Assembly (NCBI GenBank): GCA_963817025.1
Contig: CAWFML010000001.1
Location: forward strand, 372,001 to 436,000
Direction of reading: 5' to 3'
Length of the DNA: 64,000 nt
Source of the DNA: JACMLC01 sp963817025
GTDB lineage: Bacteria; Acidobacteriota; Blastocatellia; Pyrinomonadales; Pyrinomonadaceae
Of the stretch, positions 9,110 to 17,443 are shown piece after piece (the stretch's first letter is position 1; the number at the start of each line of letters is the position of its first letter). The notes beneath the pieces were generated by a model. It saw only the letters and a program-made list of their open reading frames with translations. It was not told where the DNA came from and did not search any database. Position numbers and translations under genes: made by a program.

Positions 9110-10269
9110 CAGAATATGCTCGCCTGAATATTGAAACTGACGCTGAGACTCGCGCTCGGTTGTGGCCCAGCCGCAGCCGCGCTGGCTGCAACAGTGATGC
9201 CGTTGCTCTTCATCGAGAACGATTGCGTATAGATAGAGCGCGTCAGCGTGTGCGTCACCTGTGTGATTAAATATTTAGCGCTGAACTTGCTGTCGGAAAT
9301 TCTGACCAGCACCCAGCGATACGGAGCGAGCGCGGCCTTGTAACAGAAAGGCACGATGCTGCCCGTCGCTTCGAGCGTAAAGCTGGAATTGTTGGCCGCG
9401 CCTTTGGTCACGCTATCGAGGTCAACCCTGTCGCTCTGGCCCGGCGGCAGCAGGCAGCTTGCCTCGTTGGTGTTGTCGGCAGCGGGCGGCTGGTCGCCCA
9501 AGAGGGTCGCATCACGATAACTGGACGTGCTCGTCTTGATAGTCTTGTCAGAGATGCTGAGCGTCGCGGCCTGCGTCATGCAAGCGTTCTGCGCTTTGTT
9601 GTTGACGTTAAAAGTTCCTATGTTGCGGTCGTCTCCGAGCAAGACCATTTCGGGCAAGCCGTCCAGTTCTTCGGGAAACTTTCTAAAGCAGCCGATGCTC
9701 TGGCCCTTGTCCTTGCCCGGCAGGACATACGCGTGCCATTCCTGATTGCGCCGCGCCAGTTCTCGCAAATACTGCATCGGCGTGCCGCGTTGAACGGCTG
9801 CGTCCGTGACGGGGTCTGGCTGCGGCGGCGTCTCCGAAATCTGCGTGTCGTTGATTCCGGCATCGGTGAAGATTTGTCTGGCAAGGTCGCTGTCCTTCTG
9901 GCCCTGTTTGACTTCGACTTTGGCTTTGCGGTTGAGCAGCGCGCTGTCGTCATGGACGACGACCGTGACGATGCTCTTGCCCGGCAGTGCGCTGCGCTCG
10001 CTGTCTAAGCCGACGATTGGCCCGTCAATCAACGCGACGAATTTTCCGTCGCCGGGATTGACCTCGACGCGAATTTTAGAGAAGGCGCGCATCCAAGCCT
10101 CGTCTTCGCCCTCCCACTTGCCGTCGTTGTTGACGCAGACGGGTATCTTGATGCGGGCTTCCCAGGCTTTGTCCACGGCCTGATCCACCTTTATCTCGTC
10201 AATCTTGTCGAGCTGTTCCTCAGTCGCGCTCTCGCCATCGAAGAACATTTTGAATTCAACTGCGCCCAA
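9109..10269 (-). CDS. baseplate hub protein, phage late control gene D family (first half of split Pvc8)
   Basis: 386 residues resembling the gpD/gp27 hub: an N-terminal beta domain, then LNRKAKVEVKQGQKDSDLARQIFTDAGI and GTPMQYLRELARRNQEWHAYV, which match the conserved 'short time to find the ligand-binding domain' region of late control D proteins. The hub trimer docks the spike to the tube. The C-terminal 30 residues are alanine/serine-rich. It begins 2 bases after the LysM gene and runs into the spike gene by a TGATG overlap. Confidence 0.85.
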   Translation of the reverse strand: MGAVEFKMFFDGESATEEQLDKIDEIKVDQAVDKAWEARIKIPVCVNNDGKWEGEDEAWMRAFSKIRVEVNPGDGKFVALIDGPIVGLDSERSALPGKSIVTVVVHDDSALLNRKAKVEVKQGQKDSDLARQIFTDAGINDTQISETPPQPDPVTDAAVQRGTPMQYLRELARRNQEWHAYVLPGKDKGQSIGCFRKFPEELDGLPEMVLLGDDRNIGTFNVNNKAQNACMTQAATLSISDKTIKTSTSSYRDATLLGDQPPAADNTNEASCLLPPGQSDRVDLDSVTKGAANNSSFTLEATGSIVPFCYKAALAPYRWVLVRISDSKFSAKYLITQVTHTLTRSIYTQSFSMKSNGITVAASAAAAGPQPSASLSVSFNIQASIF

Positions 10270-10271
10270 AA

Positions 10272-10559
10272 TTATTTCTCCGGAACGTTGATCTCTCGCG
10301 CCTCTTTTTCCTGCGGGCGCTGTTTGATAAGCTCGCCTGCTTCGAGTTCGGTGTTGGCGTCCGCGATGTGCCAGAACATGGTCGGGTCGCGGTACTTGCG
10401 CTGGGCCATGACATCGAGCCGGTCGTTGCCCTTCACGACCGTCGGAGTCCCGGCCACGTAGGGCAGCCTGCGGAGCTTGACGGCCAAAACTTTGCGGCCC
10501 TCTCCGGCTTCCGCCTCGACGGTCTTGACTGTGAAATATCTTGAGTTTTCAAGAAACAT
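10272..10559 (-). CDS. LysM-like small baseplate/tail protein (gpX / Pvc7 C-terminal type)
   Basis: 95 residues. The segment VVKGNDRLDVMAQRKYRDPTMFWHIADANTELEAGEL is a LysM-like fold found in gpX-type tail proteins and at the C-terminus of some tube-initiator proteins. It probably helps connect the hub to the tube base instead of binding cell wall. It sits 14 bases after the tube-initiator gene and 2 bases before the hub gene. Length and position fit the eCIS family. Confidence 0.82.
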   Translation of the reverse strand: MFLENSRYFTVKTVEAEAGEGRKVLAVKLRRLPYVAGTPTVVKGNDRLDVMAQRKYRDPTMFWHIADANTELEAGELIKQRPQEKEAREINVPEK

Positions 10560-10573
10560 TTTCCTGCGTCTCC

Positions 10574-11242
10574 TTAAAACGGAATCAGCTCTGCGACCTG
10601 CTCTATGGTGTTGGCGAGATTGAGAATCGCCTGCGCCTCTTTCGCCAGATTCGAATATTCGAGCGCGCCTTTGCCGACCACATCGTCAGAGCAGCTATCA
10701 ATCGGATTAACTGCGAGGCCGATGCTGACATCCGCCTGAATCGGGTTGAGCAGAAAGTCATACTGCAATTCGGTGATGCTCATGGATTCGATGACGACGG
10801 GCAGGACGCGAAACGGCCCCCAGATAAAAAGTATGCGCGGGTAGCTCTGGCGCGGAACGGTCTGGCGCGGCTCCGCGTCGCCGCCGCCGAGAGCATCGCC
10901 GATGGCGTCAATCGCCGCGCCGATCAAGCCGCCGAGTTTGCCCACCGGATGCACCATCTTTTCCAGCGCGGCGAGTCGTGGCCCGACGCCCATCGTGCGC
11001 GCCAGCACATTGCCCGTGCCCATCCCGTCGGCTGCGCTGAACTGCGCTTTCAAAGTTATCTTTTCAATCGAAGGCTCGCCCGCCTGCGTCGCCTCGCGCG
11101 CAGCCGCACCGGCAGGACGCTGCGGTATCTGAATCGTGCGCGTCAGGGTTTCGGGATTGAATTGAAAGATGACGACGTTTGGCAACGGCCCCAGAAAATC
11201 CGAGCCGTATTCGATCATCGCTCCTCTCATCAGATATGGCAT
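10574..11242 (-). CDS. CIS tube-initiator protein (Pvc7-like)
   Basis: About 222 residues. The core LMRGAMIEYG...LPNVVIFQFNPETLTRTIQ and RILFIWGPFRVLPVVIESMSITELQYDFLLNPIQADVSIGL is characteristic of the 'CIS tube protein' family that joins hub and first tube ring. I chose ATG at 11242 because a TTG at 11251 lies only 3 bases after an AGGAG box, while 11242 has a 12-base spacing; ATG at 11230 is also possible. The family often includes a LysM domain, which here is a separate downstream gene. Confidence 0.85.
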   Translation of the reverse strand: MPYLMRGAMIEYGSDFLGPLPNVVIFQFNPETLTRTIQIPQRPAGAAAREATQAGEPSIEKITLKAQFSAADGMGTGNVLARTMGVGPRLAALEKMVHPVGKLGGLIGAAIDAIGDALGGGDAEPRQTVPRQSYPRILFIWGPFRVLPVVIESMSITELQYDFLLNPIQADVSIGLAVNPIDSCSDDVVGKGALEYSNLAKEAQAILNLANTIEQVAELIPF

Positions 11243-11266
11243 GACTTTCAAGCTCTCCTTGAATAA

Positions 11267-11536
11267 CTATTTCATTTTCGACTTGATGGAAGCGGCAATT
11301 TTGCCTGCAATCAAGCTACGCAATTCCGCAGAGCCGCCCGCGCCCGCATGGCGAACCGTGCCCGCATCAACTCTGCCGATATTGACGGCGCGCTGTGGGC
11401 CGGATGTCTTTCGCTCTGCGGCAAGCTGGCCCAGGATGTCCTGTCCAAGCTCGTGCGTGGCATCGCGCGCCGTCTCAGGCTTGATGCCCTTGAGACGGAT
11501 TTCCAGTCGCTCAATGTTGATGCTGCGTTTTCTCAT
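11267..11536 (-). CDS. small Pvc6-like baseplate-associated protein
   Basis: 89 residues. IERLEIRLKGIKPETARDATHELGQDILGQL, then VNIGRVDAGTVRHAGAGGSAELRSLIAGKIAASI, resembles the short Pvc6-type proteins encoded between ATPase and tube-initiator genes in eCIS operons. Their role is poorly known; they are thought to be structural. The start lies 26 bases inside the end of the AAA+ gene, indicating tight coupling. Confidence 0.75.
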   Translation of the reverse strand: MRKRSINIERLEIRLKGIKPETARDATHELGQDILGQLAAERKTSGPQRAVNIGRVDAGTVRHAGAGGSAELRSLIAGKIAASIKSKMK

Positions 11537-13721
11537 GCTCTAATCCTTCGACCAAAGATGCGTGCTGCCCGTATTGCTCAAGGCTCAAGGTGCGATTCGA
11601 TTTGTCATACTCTCTTTTGACAGCGACGATGATCTCTTCCATCGTCAACACGCCGCGCCGGTGGCCGTTCTCTGTGGCCTTCGAGCCGTCCGCGCATTGC
11701 AGGCAGGCGTTAAAGACGATGGAGCGGATGTTGCCGCCCGCGAGTTGGAATTGCCGCGCCAGAAAATCGAAATCGAGTCCGGCAGCATCTGCCTGTGCGG
11801 GGATCACCTGCTGCCAGATTTTCCTGCGCTCAGAGACATCCGGCAGCGGAAAATCAACGACATATCGCAGCCTTCTGAGGAAAGCTTCGTCGAGGTCTTT
11901 CTTCCGGTTGGTGGCAAGAATGGCGAGGCCCTTGAATCGCTCCATGCGTTCGAGTAGATAGCTGATTTCGAGATTGGCGTAGCGGTCGTGCGCGTCACCG
12001 ACTTCCGTGCGGCGACCGAAGAGCGAATCGGCTTCGTCGAAAAAGAGAATCATGTCCGAGACATCCGCCGCATCAAAGACGCGCTTTAAGTTCTTCTCCG
12101 TTTCGCCGATATATTTATTGACGACCTGCGACAAATCTATGCGATACATCGGGAGGTCAAGCTTGATGGCGAGAATTTCCGCGGCCATCGTCTTGCCCGT
12201 CCCCGGCGGCCCTGCAAAGAGCACGGAGATGCCGCCTTCGTTCCAGACCTGACCCGTACCCCACGCATAATGGACTTCGGTCAGAGACTGCATCGCTTTT
12301 AAAATCTCCGCGAATTGCAGATGCTGTTTGTGCGGCAGCACCAGCTCTTCTTTGTCAAAGCGCGGCATGACGCGGCTCGCCAGTTCGCCGATGTCTGAAT
12401 CAAGCTCTGCGCGACAGGCGGCCACGAAATCCTGTTCGGTGATTTTGCCGGGCAGCTCTTTCAGCTCCTCGCAGACCGCGCTGATAGTCTCTCTCTCAAA
12501 ACGAAACCGACGCGCGCCCTCCGCAATCAACTGGTCTAAACCTACGGCCTTCGCGCCCAGATTCTTTTTCCAGAATCGAAGCCGCTCCTGATAAGTCGCC
12601 GAGGGCACATGCACTGCGGGCAGCAACAGGTTAGCGGGAAGACCTGCAAGCTGGCCGCGCTCATTAACGGCGAGGAAGAGTGTCGCGGGGATAGTTTGCG
12701 ATGGCAGCGACTGATGTTCTACGGCGTGATGTTTGTCGCCGCCGGTAGAAACGGACAGCTCTTTGCCGAAAAAGAGATAGGCGTCTCTGAGCCAGCAGAC
12801 GGTGGCAAGCGAGTTCAGATAATGATTGTCAGAGAGCAGCCCCGCGTCGCCTTTGAACTCGACAACTTTTTTTTCGTTCGCACGCGCAATCGCCTGCACG
12901 ACTTCGCGCCGCGATGAACCCTTTGCTCCAAGCACAGGAATGAGGCGCAAAGCTTCTCCCTGACCGGCTGCGCGAAGCCTGAGCGAAGCGATGCGCGCCG
13001 TCTCCGGCATCTCTTCATCACTCTCGATCTCTTCGAGCGCAGTGACGCCATGCGGGAGAGGATTTCCGGCAAACAGCAGTTGTGCGGCGACGAGCGAGGG
13101 GGTTGTCAGGGGAGCATCCCATCCGGTCTCTGCCTGATAGTGCGCGCTCTGGCCGCTGTATTTGACGAGGCCGCAGCTAAAGAGCGGGTGAAAAGGGTCT
13201 GCGAGGCGTAAGACATCCTCCGGCTCGTCCCACAGCTTTTGCGCGAGGGCCAGAGTCGGATAAATTTTGGCGTGGTCGTTCTGGCAGGCTGCAATCACGC
13301 TGCCCATGCTCCCGTCAAAAGCGACTGTCAGGGACAGAGCCAGCACAAAGGCTGACACCTCATCCAGCTCAAGCTCCTGAACCGCCCAACCGAAAGAGCC
13401 TTGCGCGTGGTTCGCCTGATGCGCGAGCTTCGCGTCAAGCTCTTCTGTCAAATATCGCGCCGTCGCGTCGGTCATGTAGAAGTTCTGCTTCTCGGCCCAG
13501 AAACGACTGAGGTCAAGCGTAGTTGAAACCTTGTCGGAAAAAGGCGGGAGCGTCGCAGCCTCGCCCGCTGGCTGCATGCCGCGCTCGTGCCAGCACCAGG
13601 CGATCTCGCGGCGCAGCCTGAGCGTCACCTGCCGCATCCAGTAATTGGCGCATGCATCATCCGCTCGCAACTCGGGCGAGAAAGTGACGGACTCTTTTTT
13701 CTTTCCTTTGGCTGCCATCAT
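11511..13721 (-). CDS. AAA+ ATPase of contractile injection system (Pvc15-like)
   Basis: 736 residues. An alpha-helical N-terminal region of about 450 residues precedes a single AAA+ module with Walker A GPPGTGKT (about residue 507), Walker B ILFFDEADSLFG and a sensor region LAILATNRKKDLDEAFLRRLRYVVDFPLPD. Pvc15-type ATPases are part of eCIS clusters and are proposed to help load or assemble particles; they are not structural components. It overlaps the DUF4255 gene by 4 bases (13718-13721) and the Pvc6-like gene by 26. All nucleotide-binding motifs look intact. Confidence 0.9.
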   Translation of the reverse strand: MMAAKGKKKESVTFSPELRADDACANYWMRQVTLRLRREIAWCWHERGMQPAGEAATLPPFSDKVSTTLDLSRFWAEKQNFYMTDATARYLTEELDAKLAHQANHAQGSFGWAVQELELDEVSAFVLALSLTVAFDGSMGSVIAACQNDHAKIYPTLALAQKLWDEPEDVLRLADPFHPLFSCGLVKYSGQSAHYQAETGWDAPLTTPSLVAAQLLFAGNPLPHGVTALEEIESDEEMPETARIASLRLRAAGQGEALRLIPVLGAKGSSRREVVQAIARANEKKVVEFKGDAGLLSDNHYLNSLATVCWLRDAYLFFGKELSVSTGGDKHHAVEHQSLPSQTIPATLFLAVNERGQLAGLPANLLLPAVHVPSATYQERLRFWKKNLGAKAVGLDQLIAEGARRFRFERETISAVCEELKELPGKITEQDFVAACRAELDSDIGELASRVMPRFDKEELVLPHKQHLQFAEILKAMQSLTEVHYAWGTGQVWNEGGISVLFAGPPGTGKTMAAEILAIKLDLPMYRIDLSQVVNKYIGETEKNLKRVFDAADVSDMILFFDEADSLFGRRTEVGDAHDRYANLEISYLLERMERFKGLAILATNRKKDLDEAFLRRLRYVVDFPLPDVSERRKIWQQVIPAQADAAGLDFDFLARQFQLAGGNIRSIVFNACLQCADGSKATENGHRRGVLTMEEIIVAVKREYDKSNRTLSLEQYGQHASLVEGLEHEKTQHQH

Positions 13722-14965
13722 GTCAGGTCTATCTCAAAACTCTGCACAGCCTGCTGGCCGTTGACGCGATAGAGCGCCAGATATTTTTCCGGCGGCACGC
13801 CGTCGGCTTTGACCATCACGCATTGCCGCGCAGTCTGCGGCGCACCTGCGGGCGAAGTGTCTTTTAAGTGCTCTGAAGGAGGGTCGTTCTCAAACAGTTT
13901 GACGGTCACGCCGTTTCTATAGAGCGCGAAATAAAAATCGTCCGCGTCGTCTTTGCCGAGGAGTTTGCCGGTCAAATTAATGGTGGCAAACTTCCATCCA
14001 GCAGGCGGCGGAGGCGGAGGCGTGACCGGCTGCAACGAGCCTGCGAGAATAGAAACATTAGTCAAAGTAGGCAGCAGATTTCCCACCAGCAGATTGCTTG
14101 CGCGGCGGCGTCCTGACGGCAAGAGCTGGCCCACAGAGACCGGATGACTGCCAGCCGAAATCACAGAGCCTGTCGCTACGCCATCGCTGACGACGAACTG
14201 TAATTGATCCGGTTGCTGCATAGTGACGGGCAGAATGACCGGGCCAAGACTGACGGAGAGGTTCGAGAGATGCAGGTCAGTTCCGTAAACAGTGACTGTG
14301 TCGCCAACCTCAAAGCCGGGCGGGTCGATCTCTGTGATGGTCGGCCCCATCGAAGGAAGCACGAAATTATGCACGCCCTGCTCGCCGATCTTCGTCGCGG
14401 GGCTGGTGGTGTAATCCACGCCGACCAGAAGCGAGTAAGAGGGCGGCTCGGCGGACGCGATCATCACTGGCCGCACCTGAAAGGCTATGGACAGCCTGTA
14501 CTTCTCATCGCCCTGCATCATCACTTTAGAGAGCAGCTCGCTCGGCGCTTCGTCAAACGTGATGTGCAGATTTTCCGGGTTATCGCTCAAAGCCTTGAGG
14601 ACGCTTGTGGGCAGGCCGGAGACCAGTGGCAGGAGGCTCAATTCCTGTAACGCGCGTATGCCGAGGCCGAGATTTTCGTGCGCTTCGATGGAATCGCTGG
14701 TGATGCCGTCGTTCTCAAAAGCGGTCAGCAGATATTTCAGGCTCAGCCAGAGCGGAGGCGGCTGCCCGTCTTCGAGCGCGATGTTTTTGAAGCTGGCGTC
14801 AAACTGCGCTTCGTACAGAAAGATGTTGAGACGATTGCCCGCGCCCATGTTGTCAGGCGGCTCCGGCCTGCCCGCAGTGACAGTGATGCCCGTCTTCGTC
14901 TCAAGACGCTGGCGTATCGCTTCTGTGACAGCGCCTATCGCTTTTCCTGAATCGGCCAGTGCCAT
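13718..14965 (-). CDS. tail terminator/cap protein, DUF4255 (Pvc16-like) with C-terminal IPT/TIG-like extension
   Basis: 415 residues. Residues about 1-190 match DUF4255 (MALADSGKAIGAVTEAIRQRL, LNIFLYEAQFDASFKN, LWLSLKYLLTAF, YRLSIAFQVRPVMI), the cap that closes tube and sheath at the distal end. The remainder begins GPTITEIDPPGFEVGDTVTVYGTDLHLSNLSVSLG, which looks like an immunoglobulin-like IPT/TIG domain, followed by another beta region. Pvc16 itself is shorter (about 300 residues), so the extension could decorate the cap. It lies 13 bases after the disordered-linker gene and overlaps the ATPase gene. Confidence 0.85.
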   Translation of the reverse strand: MALADSGKAIGAVTEAIRQRLETKTGITVTAGRPEPPDNMGAGNRLNIFLYEAQFDASFKNIALEDGQPPPLWLSLKYLLTAFENDGITSDSIEAHENLGLGIRALQELSLLPLVSGLPTSVLKALSDNPENLHITFDEAPSELLSKVMMQGDEKYRLSIAFQVRPVMIASAEPPSYSLLVGVDYTTSPATKIGEQGVHNFVLPSMGPTITEIDPPGFEVGDTVTVYGTDLHLSNLSVSLGPVILPVTMQQPDQLQFVVSDGVATGSVISAGSHPVSVGQLLPSGRRRASNLLVGNLLPTLTNVSILAGSLQPVTPPPPPPAGWKFATINLTGKLLGKDDADDFYFALYRNGVTVKLFENDPPSEHLKDTSPAGAPQTARQCVMVKADGVPPEKYLALYRVNGQQAVQSFEIDLT

Positions 14966-14978
14966 TTGCGGAAATCCC

Positions 14979-16025
14979 TTAAAAGCTTCTGAGATAGTAA
15001 CGGCTCAAGCTTGTCGGCTCTGTGGTCGCGCGCGTGGGCGCGCTCTCGACTCTCGGCGCAGGCGCAGGCAGCGCGGGCGTCTCCCTCTGCGGGTCTTCAA
15101 TCACGATGCTGATCGTGCCGATGGAAAGATTTAAGTCCTGCACTTCAGGCTCGCGTGCGCTGTCATGACGGGCGATGGCTGCGGCTTCGGTTTCATCGTC
15201 AAGCGCGAAATCGTTTTCCGGCAAACGCGCATCCATCCGGCGCGGCTGCTCAAAATCGCTCTCGTCAATCGACGGCGGCGCGGCGACCCACTCCAACACC
15301 TCTTTCAAATAATTTTTCGTGGTCGCATCGCGCTCATGCTCCACCTCAAGCCACTCGCGCGCCTCCTGCTCATCGACATCGAGCGGCTGGCGTTGCTGCT
15401 CCGCGTCTTGCGCTTTAATCGCATGCGACTGCAATTTTGTCAGAGGTTGTTCGCGCGGTTCTTTTGACTGCTCTGCAAACGCGTTCCCGGAGATTTCCAT
15501 TCTTTCCGACAACTCAAGCGGGCCGGTGTTTTGCACGAATACAGAGCGTCCTTCAAAAAGCTGATGCGCCCGGCGCTCGCCCGCGTGAATTTCTTTTCCC
15601 TCTGCATTCTCCTGAGGCGAGGCGCGTTGCGTGTAACGGATTTGAGATTCCTCCGGAAAAGTCCCGTGCGGGATTTCAGCCTGCGCTTGCGAGAAATTTT
15701 CCGTCGCGCTTTCTTTCCCTCCTCCTGCCTCTCCCGCTTGAAGAATGCTCATGCCCGCTTCAACAGCTTTACTGCTCTCTGCGCCGTACCCGGACAATGA
15801 AGCATCAGCGCGACCAGCATTATCTTTTACGGCTTCATGAGCGGCGGGTTGCGGCGGCGCGGCGAAGGAAACCTCTTCGACATGCAGCGGCGAGACATGT
15901 TGCGCGCGGCCCGTATGCTCTGCGGCGTTGGCCTGTGATTTGAAGGAATTGTGCGCGACAGCAGTTTGGCCGGACTCGAAGCTGAGTCCGGTGTGATGCG
16001 CCAGTTGCTTGAAATATCCCTTCAT
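14979..16025 (-). CDS. low-complexity, probably disordered injection-system protein with conserved-looking ends
   Basis: 348 residues rich in Glu, Gln, Ala, His and Ser, with no hydrophobic core through most of its length. Only the ends look ordered: MKGYFKQLAHHTGLSFES at the N-terminus, and LNLSIGTISIVIEDP followed by LSRYYLRSF at the C-terminus. From memory, proteins beside DUF4255 genes in other tail-like clusters carry a similar 'SIG-I-V' plus terminal 'LSL-DYL-R' pattern. I do not know its function. It overlaps the gp26-like gene by 4 bases. It might be a scaffold, linker or length-control factor. Confidence 0.7.
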   Translation of the reverse strand: MKGYFKQLAHHTGLSFESGQTAVAHNSFKSQANAAEHTGRAQHVSPLHVEEVSFAAPPQPAAHEAVKDNAGRADASLSGYGAESSKAVEAGMSILQAGEAGGGKESATENFSQAQAEIPHGTFPEESQIRYTQRASPQENAEGKEIHAGERRAHQLFEGRSVFVQNTGPLELSERMEISGNAFAEQSKEPREQPLTKLQSHAIKAQDAEQQRQPLDVDEQEAREWLEVEHERDATTKNYLKEVLEWVAAPPSIDESDFEQPRRMDARLPENDFALDDETEAAAIARHDSAREPEVQDLNLSIGTISIVIEDPQRETPALPAPAPRVESAPTRATTEPTSLSRYYLRSF

Positions 16026-16888
16026 TGATTTTTCTCTTTTTCGATGAGAGCCAGATAATGCGCGCGACGCCAGAAGGGGACGGAAAAGATTTGCTGCTCG
16101 CTCCAGTGATAACGCGAGGCCAAAGTATGCACGGATGCGAGCAGGCGCGATTGCGCCCGTCGCAAACGGCTCAAGGCGAGTTCCTCTAAATCAATCTCGT
16201 ATAAATTCTCCTCCTCACAATAGGGACAGGCGGTCTGCAAGCTGAAATTGACAAGCGGGTCTTGCTCCTGCATCGCGCTTTCAATTCTATTCACCCACTC
16301 GCCGGAAAGAAGCGCGGCGTCGAAAACTTCGCTCTCTGTCTTCAATGGCAAGAGCGAGCGGAGCATGCCGCGGCTCGCAGTCTCTTGATCGGTAAAGCCG
16401 GACTTGAGCCATGCCAACTGATCGCCGCCCGTCGGCCTGCGCAAGGCGAGCGATTCTGTCTCAAGCGTGATGGAAACATGCTCTGCCGCGTAAGCCTCTG
16501 CTTGCAGCGCAGAAATCTCCTCGACGGAAATCTCTAATTCAAGCTCCTGCACGCACGCGCTTTTTTTGCAGCGCAACGCGAAGGGAATCTCAAATCTCTC
16601 GCCTGCGGCAACGAGGCTCAGCAAACATTCGATTCGTTTGCCGACCGTCAGATTCCAGAAGAACTGCGGCTCGATTTTTTCCTCGCGCGCGTCTCTGGTG
16701 CATCGCTCAAGAATGCCGGTCACCAGAAATGGCCTGAGCGTTCTCTGGAAATCCACATTCAGGTCGCTCTCATACAGCCCGAAAGGTCTGAGCGCGAGGT
16801 CTGTGACCCTGTGCGCGGTCTTGAACTTTTCCGGCAACTGCGGAAATGGCAAGAGAGGCTCATGTCTTTCCGAAATGAACATCCGCAA
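16022..16888 (-). CDS. T4 gp26-like baseplate protein with zinc-ribbon-like cysteines
   Basis: 288 residues. It has a CKKSAC pair in the middle (about residue 107) and a CPYCEEE pair later (about residue 220), plus a terminal motif HWSEQQIFSVPFWRRAHYLALIEKEK typical of hub-assembly proteins encoded beside tube genes in eCIS and tail-like clusters. By analogy with T4 gp26/gp51 it may help hub assembly and need not be part of the final particle. It is 17 bases after the tube gene and overlaps the linker gene by 4. The family name is an inference from motif and order. Confidence 0.6.
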   Translation of the reverse strand: MRMFISERHEPLLPFPQLPEKFKTAHRVTDLALRPFGLYESDLNVDFQRTLRPFLVTGILERCTRDAREEKIEPQFFWNLTVGKRIECLLSLVAAGERFEIPFALRCKKSACVQELELEISVEEISALQAEAYAAEHVSITLETESLALRRPTGGDQLAWLKSGFTDQETASRGMLRSLLPLKTESEVFDAALLSGEWVNRIESAMQEQDPLVNFSLQTACPYCEEENLYEIDLEELALSRLRRAQSRLLASVHTLASRYHWSEQQIFSVPFWRRAHYLALIEKEKNQ

Positions 16889-16905
16889 ATCAACCTCTAG
16901 CCACT

Positions 16906-17427
16906 TCAGGCAGCCGGAACAGCATCCGCTTCATTCGGCTCTTTCGTGTCCGGGTCGCGGTGCCAGCCTTCAAGCTCTATCTTGAGCGATTCGATGGCGA
17001 GGGCGTTGGCGTTGGCGTTGAGTTCGGGCAACGCCGTAAACTCGCTGATCCAGCAGTCGTGCAGGAAATAGCGAAAGACGACATGGCCCTTCTCATTCAT
17101 CATTTCCAGCGTCAGCTCTTTTTTATAGTTAGCCAGATCCATCGCCGCATCGCCCGCGTATGGATGGACCATATTGGCCCACTTCTCGAACTCCGGGTCG
17201 TGCGTCAGCCCGCGCTCCAATGTAATCGCATCATAGGTCGTGCGGCCCGGCGATTTATGATCCGTGCTGTTGTCGCCGCCGTCGCGGTGCTTGACCACTT
17301 CGGTCGTGCGCTTGAGCGCGCTGACCTTGCTCACGCCGAGCACTGTTTTCCCGTCCCACTTGACGCGGAACTTAAAGCTCTTGTAGGGGTCAACACGTTT
17401 TGCATTCTTGATGAAACCTTTAGCCAT
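16906..17427 (-). CDS. inner tube protein (gp19/Hcp-like, Pvc1/Pvc5 type)
   Basis: 173 residues. PYKSFKFRVKWDGKTVLGVSKVSALKRTTEVVKHRDGGD...HKSPGRTTYDAITLERGLTHDPEFEKWANMVH and the C-terminal YFLHDCWISEFTALPELNANANALAIESLKIELEGWHRD are diagnostic of the T4-like tail tube family used in eCIS. It stacks as hexamers to make the lumen carrying cargo. It lies 16 bases after the sheath gene. Only one tube gene is visible, whereas Afp/PVC clusters have two or more tube paralogues. Confidence 0.93.
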   Translation of the reverse strand: MAKGFIKNAKRVDPYKSFKFRVKWDGKTVLGVSKVSALKRTTEVVKHRDGGDNSTDHKSPGRTTYDAITLERGLTHDPEFEKWANMVHPYAGDAAMDLANYKKELTLEMMNEKGHVVFRYFLHDCWISEFTALPELNANANALAIESLKIELEGWHRDPDTKEPNEADAVPAA

Positions 17428-17443
17428 TGCGATTCCCTCTCAA

